A stretch of DNA of 64,000 nt, taken from contig JANWIP010000006.1 in NCBI GenBank assembly GCA_025449845.1, positions 62,001 through 126,000 of the forward strand, in the 5' to 3' direction. Below are positions 17,681 to 24,211 of the stretch, one piece after another. The DNA is from Solirubrobacteraceae bacterium (GTDB lineage Bacteria > Actinomycetota > Thermoleophilia > Solirubrobacterales > Solirubrobacteraceae). The position numbers and the translations under genes were made by a program. The notes under the pieces were generated by a model that saw nothing but the letters and a program-made list of their open reading frames with translations, was not told the origin of the DNA and did not search any database. Positions within the stretch are counted from its first letter, which is position 1, and each line of letters begins with the position of its first letter.

Positions 17681-18937
17681 ATGAGATTCTTCGAGTACGA
17701 GGCGCGTGAGGTCGTCAAGCGCGCAGGCATCCCGGTCACCGACTTCGGCTTCACGACCGATCCCGGCGAGGCGCGCGAGATCGCGCAGCGCATCGGCGGT
17801 CCGACGGTGATCAAGTCCCAGGTGCTTACCGGCGGGCGCATGAAGGCCGGCGGCGTGAAGTTCGCCGACACCCCCGAGGAAGCCGAAGCCTACGCCCGCG
17901 ACATCCTGGCGCTCGAGATCAATGGCCATATGCCCCGCGGAGTCCTGGTGGACCCCAAGGCCGAGGTCGAGCAGGAGTACTACGCAGGCGTCGTCTGGGA
18001 CGGCACGCGCAAGCAGCCGGTGATGATCTTTTCCCCCGTCGGCGGCATCGACATCGAGCAGGTGGCAGAGGAGCAGCCCGACAAGGTCGGCCGCAAGCAC
18101 TTCTCGAACATCCTGCCCTTCGGCGACTTCGAGGCCAAGGAGGTGATCGCATCCACCGGCGTCACCGGCTCGGCACTAAACAAGCTCACCCCGATCGTGG
18201 CCCGCCTGGCGAAGCTGTTCGTGGAGAACGACATGACGCTGGCGGAGATCAACCCGCTAGGTCGCCTCAAGGACGGCTCGTTCGTGGCGCTGGATGCGCA
18301 CATGGACATCGAGAACGAGGCGCGGGGTCGCCACAAGAAGCTGCTGAAGGATCTCGGCGTGGGCGACGAGGAGACGCGCCAGGCGCGCGAGGCAACGCCT
18401 TTCGAGCTGGCGGGCGAGGCAGTGGACTCACAGGACCACCGTGGCGTGGCAGGCAACGTGACGGAGTTCGACGGCAACCTCGGCCTCGTGATCGGTGCCG
18501 GCGGTGGCTCGCTGACGCTGTTTGATGCGGTGCGCGCGCACGGCGGCCAGCCAGCGAACTACTGCGAGATCGGCGGCAACCCCTCCGTGTCGAAGACCTG
18601 CGGCCTGGCCAAGCTGGTGCTGCAGAAGCCGGGCGTGGACAAGATCGCGGTGATGATGTCGATCGTCTCCAACACGCGAGTGGACATCGTGGCGCGCGGC
18701 GTCATCAAGGCCTGCCTTGAGCTCGGTCACGACCCGGCGGAGAAGATCGCGATCTTCCGCATCCCAGGCGCGTGGGAGGAGGAGGGCTTCAAGATCCTTG
18801 AGAAATACGGCGTGGAGTACGCCGACCGCAGCGTGTCCCTCAACGAGGCTGCCCGCAGGGCCGTCGAGAAGATCCAGGGCACCACCGCCGCCTCTGAGAC
18901 CGGAGCGCCAGGCCTGATACCCGGAGGGCACACGTGA
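17681..18937 (+). CDS. sucC: Succinyl-CoA synthetase beta-subunit-like ATP-grasp protein
   Basis: The ATP-grasp subunit of an acyl-CoA synthetase (NDP-forming), making succinate plus NTP from succinyl-CoA or the reverse. The 418 residues start with the family pattern FFEYEAREVVKRAGIPV. They carry KSQVLTGGRMKAGGVKF (nucleotide loop), EINPLGRLKDGSFVALDAHMDIE (metal site) and the CoA-ligase half GGGSLTLFDAV ... GGNPS. It is longer than the usual 385-400 residues and diverges around the ATP-grasp, so malate thiokinase (MtkA) or another C4-CoA ligase is a fair alternative given the malyl-CoA lyase 2 kb away. The start is ATG 17681. It overlaps sucD by 4 bases. An open frame upstream inside the pseudogene is spurious. 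Confidence 0.85.
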   Translation: MRFFEYEAREVVKRAGIPVTDFGFTTDPGEAREIAQRIGGPTVIKSQVLTGGRMKAGGVKFADTPEEAEAYARDILALEINGHMPRGVLVDPKAEVEQEYYAGVVWDGTRKQPVMIFSPVGGIDIEQVAEEQPDKVGRKHFSNILPFGDFEAKEVIASTGVTGSALNKLTPIVARLAKLFVENDMTLAEINPLGRLKDGSFVALDAHMDIENEARGRHKKLLKDLGVGDEETRQAREATPFELAGEAVDSQDHRGVAGNVTEFDGNLGLVIGAGGGSLTLFDAVRAHGGQPANYCEIGGNPSVSKTCGLAKLVLQKPGVDKIAVMMSIVSNTRVDIVARGVIKACLELGHDPAEKIAIFRIPGAWEEEGFKILEKYGVEYADRSVSLNEAARRAVEKIQGTTAASETGAPGLIPGGHT

Positions 18938-19857
18938 GCATCCTGATCGACGCGGACACAACTTTCATCGTCCAGGGCATCACGGGCCGCGAGGCCGTGA
19001 ACTTGACGCGCGAGTGTCTGGACTACGGTGCTGGCGCCAAGGTCGTCGGCGGCGTCACCCCCGGCCGCCTCGGCCGCGAAGTGCACGGCGTCCCCGTGTT
19101 CGACACCGTGGCGCAGGCAGTTGCCCACCATGGCGCGCCGATCGACGGTTCGGTCGTGACGGTCCCCCCGGCCTTCACCAAGGACGCAGTATTCGAGGCG
19201 ATTGAGAACGGCGTCAAGCTGATCGTGATCGTGACTGAGCGCATCCCCCGCCGCGACGTGGCGGAGATGGTGGAGCTGGCGACCCTCAGAGGCGCGCGCA
19301 TCATCGGCCCCAACTGCCTCGGCATCATCGTGCCGGACGTCATCAAGATGGGCGGCATAGGTGGCCCGGCGCGCAACGCCGCGCAGGCCTATACGCCCGG
19401 CCCGATCGGCGTCATCTCCCGCAGTGGTGGCATGACGACGGAGATGTCCTCGACCTTGAGCGCGGCCGGCCTCGGCCAGTCCACAGCCGTGTCAATCGGT
19501 GGTGACGCGATCATCGGCCAGAGCTACGCGGAGCTGATGCCGCTGTTCGAGGCCGACGAGCAGACGCAGGGCATCGTGATCTACACCGAGCCGGGCGGGC
19601 GCATGGAGGCCGAGCTGGCCAAGTGGGTGACCGAGCACAACTCGCGCCTGCCGATCGTGGCCTTCATGGCGGGTCGTTTCATGGACGAGATGCCCGGCAT
19701 GAGCTTCGGCCACGCAGGCACGATCGTGGAAGGCAAAGAGGACACGGCGAGCGAGAAGATCGCGCGCCTGGCCCAGGCCGGCATCACGGTCGCCGAGCGC
19801 ATCGAGGACATCCCCAGTCTGATCGGGGACAAGATCGCAGAGAGGAGCGCGGTATGA
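18934..19857 (+). CDS. sucD: Succinyl-CoA synthetase alpha-subunit-like protein
   Basis: The CoA-binding, phosphohistidine-bearing subunit that partners the upstream ATP-grasp protein. The 307 residues begin with ADTTFIVQGITGREA (CoA-binding Rossmann) and include VIVTERIPRRDV, GPNCLGIIVPD, the GVISRSGGMTTEM signature and FGHAGTIVEG with the phosphorylated His (about 260). GTG 18934 overlaps the sucC stop, and the stop overlaps the next start (ATGA), so three proteins are made in a coupled chain. The same caution about malate versus succinate as substrate applies. Confidence 0.88.
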   Translation: MSILIDADTTFIVQGITGREAVNLTRECLDYGAGAKVVGGVTPGRLGREVHGVPVFDTVAQAVAHHGAPIDGSVVTVPPAFTKDAVFEAIENGVKLIVIVTERIPRRDVAEMVELATLRGARIIGPNCLGIIVPDVIKMGGIGGPARNAAQAYTPGPIGVISRSGGMTTEMSSTLSAAGLGQSTAVSIGGDAIIGQSYAELMPLFEADEQTQGIVIYTEPGGRMEAELAKWVTEHNSRLPIVAFMAGRFMDEMPGMSFGHAGTIVEGKEDTASEKIARLAQAGITVAERIEDIPSLIGDKIAERSAV

Positions 19858-20108
19858 GAAAGGACGGCACGTTCATAGCCGTCGAGGTGGCCGATGAGAC
19901 CGCCGCAGACGCTGCGCTGGCCACAAAGCTGACCGAGGCATGCCCCGTGGACATCTTCGCCACGGCCGACGGGGGCAAGCTTGAGATCGTCGAGAAGAAC
20001 CTCGATGAGTGCGTGCTGTGCCGTCTGTGCATGGACGCAGTAGGCGGGCGGGGTCCAGATCTCGTGAAGATCCTCAAGCTGTATGACGACGGCGCCGTGC
20101 TCGTGTGA
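19854..20108 (+). CDS. Small one-cluster ferredoxin-like protein coupled to sucCD
   Basis: An 84-residue cytoplasmic protein. Cys53-x2-Cys56-x2-Cys59 (ECVLCRLC) and a remote Cys30 followed by Pro (EACPVDIF) are laid out as the four ligands of a single [4Fe-4S] cluster in a ferredoxin fold, as in the ferredoxin-like domain of archaeal RNA polymerase subunit D. The second cluster motif of a bacterial ferredoxin is absent. ATG 19854 overlaps the sucD stop by 4 bases. The tight coupling suggests a redox or structural partner of the C4-CoA ligase, or an electron carrier for a 2-oxoacid:ferredoxin oxidoreductase elsewhere; this is inference. Confidence 0.75.
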   Translation: MRKDGTFIAVEVADETAADAALATKLTEACPVDIFATADGGKLEIVEKNLDECVLCRLCMDAVGGRGPDLVKILKLYDDGAVLV

Positions 20109-20119
20109 TCGGATATGCC

Positions 20120-20220
20120 GAAGGGCTCGGCTCGTCGACCTGCGGCTCATTGGGAAAGTCGAGGGACCCGGCTCGCCGGCCTGCGTCCGGCTGCGCCACC
20201 CTCTCGGTGCGCCACCCTCT
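20120..20220. repeat. REP-like intergenic element, copy B with flanking partial units
   Basis: The core at 20161-20203 reads GAGGGACCCGGCTCGCCGG ... GCTGCGCCACCCTC and matches the 43-bp consensus. A degenerate left half (20120-20150) precedes it, and the GGTGCGCCACCCTCT end is duplicated to 20220. Confidence 0.75.
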
Positions 20221-20256
20221 GGCCGTGGTGAGCGCTATCGTTCAAACGGAGCAGCT

Positions 20257-20349
20257 GTGAAAAACGAGAATTTCTCCCTGTACGTGATGTGCTTCTTCCT
20301 GCTGGCGTCCCTGGCGTTCCTGGCGCAGCAGATCACTGCCTACCACTAG
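20257..20349 (+). CDS. Thirty-residue single-span membrane protein
   Basis: GTG 20257 opens a 30-codon frame: a charged start (VKNENF), then one hydrophobic helix (about residues 8-24) and a short polar end, AQQITAYH. GGAG about 6-8 bases upstream supports translation. It lies just downstream of REP-like copy B. No family recognised; below the size limits of most gene callers. Confidence 0.5.
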   Translation: MKNENFSLYVMCFFLLASLAFLAQQITAYH

Positions 20350-20370
20350 AAGACGCGGCTCAACGGGCAT

Positions 20371-20748
20371 CTAGCTCGCGTGCGGCTTGGCCCGTCGGGC
20401 CCGCTGGCGCTCCTGCTGGCGTTCCACGACGTTGGCTATCAGCTTCACGAACTGCTCGGGCCCGGAAGCCTTCGCCTGCCCATAGGTGAAGGCCTCTACC
20501 CAATCGGGCACCTTGGCTTCCTTGGCCATCACATTGAAGAACTCCCGCCGCATTTCAACGCGCATACGAGCATCGGCGGCCGCCCCTTTGGTGACCTTGA
20601 TGCCTGGCATCTCAAGGCGAAAGTGCTGAACGTCGCCGCGCCCGCGCAATTCGATGCCGACGACGAGCTTGAGCGGTTCAAGCGCGGGGACCTCCTTGAG
20701 AAAACGGCGCACGGCAAGTTCGATCAATGCCTTGGCATCCTCGGCCAT
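20371..20748 (-). CDS. SCP2-like lipid-binding domain protein (putative)
   Basis: A 125-residue soluble protein. The order of a beta-strand pair (LKLVVGIELRG, VQHFRLEMPGIKV), a charged stretch RMRVEMRREFFNVMAKEA, then TYGQAKASGPEQFVKLIANVVER resembles the sterol-carrier-protein-2 fold, where the final helix closes a lipid or acyl-CoA pocket. The similarity is by pattern only. It lies 35 bases downstream of the acyl-CoA dehydrogenase gene on the same strand, probably in one transcript, so an acyl-binding accessory role is plausible. Confidence 0.6.
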   Translation of the reverse strand: MAEDAKALIELAVRRFLKEVPALEPLKLVVGIELRGRGDVQHFRLEMPGIKVTKGAAADARMRVEMRREFFNVMAKEAKVPDWVEAFTYGQAKASGPEQFVKLIANVVERQQERQRARRAKPHAS

Positions 20749-20783
20749 CTCACTCCTCCTCCCGTAGATCCCCCGGCGTGAGC

Positions 20784-21995
20784 CTAGATCTTATGTCGCT
20801 GCAAGAGCTTGCGTCCAATGACCATGCGCTGGATCTCCGAAGTCCCCTCACCGATCAACAAAAGCGGGGCGTCGCGATAGATACGCTCGATCTCATACTC
20901 CTTGGAGTACCCATAGCCGCCATGGATACGCAGGCATTCGGTGGCGCAGAAGACGGCAGCCTCGGAGGCAAACAGCTTGGCCATCCCCGCCTCCAGGTCC
21001 GAGCGCTCGCCGGCGTCCTTCATCTGCGCGGCGCGGCGCGTCAGCATGCGCGCGGCATCGACCTGCGTGGCCATATCGGCGAGCTTGAACTGGATCGCCT
21101 GGTGCTGGGAGATCGGCTTGCCGAAAGTCTTGCGCTCCTGTGAGTAGCGCAGCGCCAGCTCCAGGCAGCGCTGTGCAAGCCCCACTCCGCGCGCGGCGAC
21201 ATTGGCGCGACCGACCTCGAGCGCGTCCATCATCTGCGCGAAGCCATTGTTGAGGCCCTCGGCCTCGCCGCCGAGCACGTTCTCGGCCGGGCACTTGTAG
21301 CCGTCGAACACCAACTCGGTGGACTCAACGCCCTTGTAGCCCATCTTCTTGATCTTGGGCGGCACATTCAGACCGGCGTAGTCCCCCGTGTTCTCCCCCA
21401 CCCCCGGCTCCTTCTCGGCGATGAAGCAGGTGAACCCCTTGTGCTTGGGCTGCGCGTCGGGATCGGTCTTGACGAGCACGAACACGAGCGCAGACATCAG
21501 CCCGTTGGTGACCCACATCTTCTGCCCATTGATCTCCCAGGCGCCGTCCTCGACCTTCTTGGCGGACGTCTTGATGGCCTGCACATCGGAGCCGAGCTCA
21601 GGCTCGGACAGCGAGAAGGCAGCGCGGATCTCCCCAGTGGCCATACGCGGCAGATACTTCTGGCGCTGCTCCTCGGAGCCGTACTTCATCAGCAGATAGG
21701 AGCCGATGAAGTGCGTATTGATGACGCCTGAAATCGAGATCCAGCCACGCGATAGCTCCTCGACGACCATGCAGTAGGTCGTCAGGTCGAGCCCCAGCCC
21801 TCCGTACTCCTCAGGAATGGTGATGCCGAACAGCCCCAGCTCCTTCATCTGCTCGACGATCGGCTCGGGATACTCGTCCTTGCCGTCGTAGTGCTCGGCG
21901 TTGGGGATGATCTGCTCGTCGGCGAACTGCCGCACCATCTCGACGATGGCCTTCTGCTCGTCAGACTGCGAAAAAGGGGAGGCGGCTACAGCCAT
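20784..21995 (-). CDS. Acyl-CoA dehydrogenase; candidate methylsuccinyl-CoA dehydrogenase
   Basis: FAD-dependent alpha,beta-dehydrogenation of an acyl-CoA, passing electrons to ETF. The 403 residues show the standard layout: an all-helical N-terminus, FSLSEPELGSDVQAIKTSA and KMWVTNG (FAD/substrate region), GRANVAARGVGLAQRCLELA, then the C-terminal IHGGYGYSKEYEIERIYRD and IGEGTSEIQR with the catalytic base at about Glu383. The ethylmalonyl-CoA pathway needs a (2S)-methylsuccinyl-CoA dehydrogenase and this is the only ACAD in the window. Known Mcd proteins are longer (about 540), so ordinary short/branched-chain acyl-CoA oxidation remains equally likely. An acyl-CoA synthetase gene lies divergently. 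Confidence 0.88.
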   Translation of the reverse strand: MAVAASPFSQSDEQKAIVEMVRQFADEQIIPNAEHYDGKDEYPEPIVEQMKELGLFGITIPEEYGGLGLDLTTYCMVVEELSRGWISISGVINTHFIGSYLLMKYGSEEQRQKYLPRMATGEIRAAFSLSEPELGSDVQAIKTSAKKVEDGAWEINGQKMWVTNGLMSALVFVLVKTDPDAQPKHKGFTCFIAEKEPGVGENTGDYAGLNVPPKIKKMGYKGVESTELVFDGYKCPAENVLGGEAEGLNNGFAQMMDALEVGRANVAARGVGLAQRCLELALRYSQERKTFGKPISQHQAIQFKLADMATQVDAARMLTRRAAQMKDAGERSDLEAGMAKLFASEAAVFCATECLRIHGGYGYSKEYEIERIYRDAPLLLIGEGTSEIQRMVIGRKLLQRHKI

Positions 21996-22038
21996 TCTCT
22001 GAGGCTCCAGTGTCGGTTTTCAGCGTGGGATGGAATAT

Positions 22039-22082
22039 GAAGGGGTCCGGCTCGGCGTCCTGTGGCCGCCTGCGCCACCCTC
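22039..22082. repeat. REP-like intergenic element, copy C
   Basis: The sequence from GAAGGGGTCCGGCTCGG to GCCTGCGCCACCCTC aligns with the consensus with several changes. It lies between the divergent acyl-CoA dehydrogenase and acyl-CoA synthetase genes. Confidence 0.65.
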
Positions 22083-22100
22083 CTAGAGGAGAATACCGGC

Positions 22101-23639
22101 GTGAACTTCTCACGCGATGTGATCGATCGACTCCCGCCCGAAGCACTGGCGCTGCTGGAGCTGGCGCGCGATGGCAGCCGCCGGGAATGGAGCTTCGGCG
22201 AGATCCAAGAGCTCAGCGCACGGCTGGCAGGCACATTGACCAAGCTTGGCGTGCGCCGGGGTGACGTGGTGATGACGGTCATCGGGAATCGCCCGGAGTG
22301 GGTCATGGCGATGGTGGCGTGTTTCCGTGTTGGCGCGGTGGTGCTGCCGTGCACCGAGCAGCTGCGCGCCAAGGATCTGCGTCTGCGTCTGGAGGCGGCC
22401 AACCCGACGCTGGTGCTGGCCGACGAGCGCGACGTGGCGGAGCTGGGCGCGGCCGGGCCGAGCTGTCCGGTATTGAGCATCCCGGACGAATCCCTGTACG
22501 CTGCCGAGCCGGCCCCTTGCGTGGAGCTTACCCCCGAGGACCCCTGTCTGATCACGTTCACCAGCGGCACGGCCGGCGAGCCCAAGGGCGTCGTGCACGG
22601 CCAGCGCTACCTGTTAGGCCAGCAGATCCAGGCCGAGCACTGGCTGGACGCACGAGCGGGCGATCTCGTGTGGTGTACAGCGGCGAGCGGTTGGAGCAAG
22701 AGCGCGCGCAACGTCTTCATCGCGCCGTGGCTGAGAGGCGCGACCGCGCTGCTGCACGATGCGCGCTTTGACCCGAACGAGCGCCTGGAGCTGCTCGCGC
22801 GCGAGCGGGTGAACGTGCTGTGCATGGCGCCAACGGAGTACCGCGTGATCGCCAAGCGCGCGGAGTCGGGGCGGCTGGAGTCGCTGCGGGGGGCAGGAGC
22901 ACAGCAAGAGGCGAGAGCACAGAGGCGAAGTGGTGGACCCAACCAGCCCCTGCGCGGCCTGGTGGCAGCAGGCGAGGCGCTCAACCCGGAGGTGCTGCGC
23001 GTGTGGCTACAGGCCACGGGCCTGTCGATCCGCGACGGCTACGGCCAGACCGAGACCGGCCAGCTGACGGGAGCTCCGCTGAACGAGCCGATCCGGCCGG
23101 GCTCCATGGGCCGAGCGCTGCCGGGCATGCGGCTGGCGATCGATGCGGGCGAGCTGGTGGTGGAGCCGGCGAGCGTGCCGACCTTCTTCCTGGGCTACCT
23201 GGGCGAGGGCGCGCGGCGCAATAAGAACGGGGGCTGGATCGTGGAGGACCGCTCCGCGGGCGAGCCGTGGCGTACGGGCGACGTGGTGAGCGAAGACGAG
23301 CAGGGCTTCCTGCGATTTGAGGGCCGCAACGACGACGTCATCGTCTCGGCGGGCTATCGCATCGGCCCTTTCGAGGTGGAGAGCGCCCTGGTGTCCCACC
23401 CGGCAGTGGCCGAGGCGGCGGCGGTGTCCGCACCCGATGAGGAGCGCGGGGCGGTGGTGAAGGCCGTCGTCGTCCTGCGCGACGGCCTGGCCCCCTCGGC
23501 GGAGCTGGTGGCAGAGCTGAAGGAGCACTGCAAGCGCGAGACGGCGCCCTACAAGTACCCGCGGGTGGTGGAGTTCGTGCGGGAACTGCCGAAGACGGCG
23601 AGCGGCAAGGTCAAGCGAGCCTTGCTGCGGGAGAGCTGA
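22101..23639 (+). CDS. Acyl-CoA synthetase (AMP-forming), medium-chain ACSM-like
   Basis: Activates a carboxylic acid to its CoA thioester through an acyl-adenylate. The 512 residues contain the P-loop-like TFTSGTAGEPKG, the adenine motif GYGQTETGQ, GDVVSEDEQGFLRFEGRNDDVI (hinge and A8 region) and PKTASGKVKR with the catalytic Lys. GTG 22101 is used because AGAGGAG lies 9 bases upstream; the upstream frame crosses the REP-like element. Between ESLRG and LRGLVAAGEALNPE there is an extra Ala/Gln/Arg stretch of about 20 residues not expected in the family, one of several such insertions in this window. It is divergent from the acyl-CoA dehydrogenase gene; both may process the same acid. Confidence 0.88.
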   Translation: MNFSRDVIDRLPPEALALLELARDGSRREWSFGEIQELSARLAGTLTKLGVRRGDVVMTVIGNRPEWVMAMVACFRVGAVVLPCTEQLRAKDLRLRLEAANPTLVLADERDVAELGAAGPSCPVLSIPDESLYAAEPAPCVELTPEDPCLITFTSGTAGEPKGVVHGQRYLLGQQIQAEHWLDARAGDLVWCTAASGWSKSARNVFIAPWLRGATALLHDARFDPNERLELLARERVNVLCMAPTEYRVIAKRAESGRLESLRGAGAQQEARAQRRSGGPNQPLRGLVAAGEALNPEVLRVWLQATGLSIRDGYGQTETGQLTGAPLNEPIRPGSMGRALPGMRLAIDAGELVVEPASVPTFFLGYLGEGARRNKNGGWIVEDRSAGEPWRTGDVVSEDEQGFLRFEGRNDDVIVSAGYRIGPFEVESALVSHPAVAEAAAVSAPDEERGAVVKAVVVLRDGLAPSAELVAELKEHCKRETAPYKYPRVVEFVRELPKTASGKVKRALLRES

Positions 23640-23697
23640 AGCCCGAGCTAGAGACCGCCAGAGCTGGAGAGAAACCAGAGCTGGAGAGCAACCAGGG
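23640..23697. repeat. Short tandem repeat between convergent genes
   Basis: CCAGAGCTGGAGAG occurs twice (about 23658 and 23674), and a decayed third copy, CCAGGGCTACAGAG, follows. The array fills the gap between the convergent synthetase and ridA genes. Confidence 0.6.
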
Positions 23698-24081
23698 CTA
23701 CAGAGCGACGATCGCGTCGATCTCGACCTGTGCCCCCTTGGGCAACTGGGCGACACCGACGGTCACCCTTGCGGGCGGATCGGCGGCGAAGAAGGATCCA
23801 TAGACCTCGTTGACCTCCGCGAAGGCCTGCAGGTCGGTCATGTAGATGGTGAGCCGCACGGCGCGCGCAAGCGTGGTACCCGCCGCGTCGCAGACGGCCA
23901 GCAGGTTCTCCATGCAGCGCCGGGTCTGCTCTGCGGGGGTCGCTCCCACCAACTCGCCGCTGTCCGGATCGAGCGGGATCTGCCCCGAGCAGAACAGGAG
24001 GTCGCCGGCGCGCACCGCGTGGCAGTAAGGACCGATCGCGGCCGGGGCGCCAGCGGCGGTGAAGGTCTCGCGAGCGGCCAT
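23698..24081 (-). CDS. ridA: RidA-family enamine/imine deaminase
   Basis: A 127-residue YjgF/YER057c/UK114 protein that hydrolyses reactive 2-aminoacrylate and similar enamines. Family marks are AIGPYCHAVRAGDLLFCSGQIPLD near the N-terminus, CMENLLAVCDAAG, and the C-terminal PPARVTVGVAQLPKGAQVEIDAIV with the substrate-carboxylate Arg105. ATG 24081 gives the usual length; the longer open frame has no similarity. It is convergent with the acyl-CoA synthetase gene and divergent from the first hydrolase. Confidence 0.9.
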   Translation of the reverse strand: MAARETFTAAGAPAAIGPYCHAVRAGDLLFCSGQIPLDPDSGELVGATPAEQTRRCMENLLAVCDAAGTTLARAVRLTIYMTDLQAFAEVNEVYGSFFAADPPARVTVGVAQLPKGAQVEIDAIVAL

Positions 24082-24159
24082 CGGCGAGACCCTAGCGGGC
24101 AACCGCTGCGTGCGCCAGGTCACGTGCCATGCTGCTCGCCACGCCATCCCACAACGATG

Positions 24160-24179
24160 GCGCTGACAATCATCAGCGC
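24160..24179. promoter_or_regulatory. Palindrome GCGCTGA-N6-TCAGCGC, operator candidate
   Basis: A perfect 7-base inverted repeat with a 6-base spacer lies in the 130-bp divergent gap between ridA and the hydrolase gene. It ends 20 bases before the hydrolase -10, a position suited to a dimeric regulator. Confidence 0.45.
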
Positions 24180-24198
24180 AGTCCTTTGTCTGATCGAC

Positions 24199-24204
24199 TA
24201 GATT
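24199..24204 (+). promoter_or_regulatory. -10 element TAGATT (leaderless)
   Basis: TAGATT ends 7 bases before ATG 24212, so the predicted transcript begins at the start codon. Confidence 0.55.
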
Positions 24205-24211
24205 CCAATTG

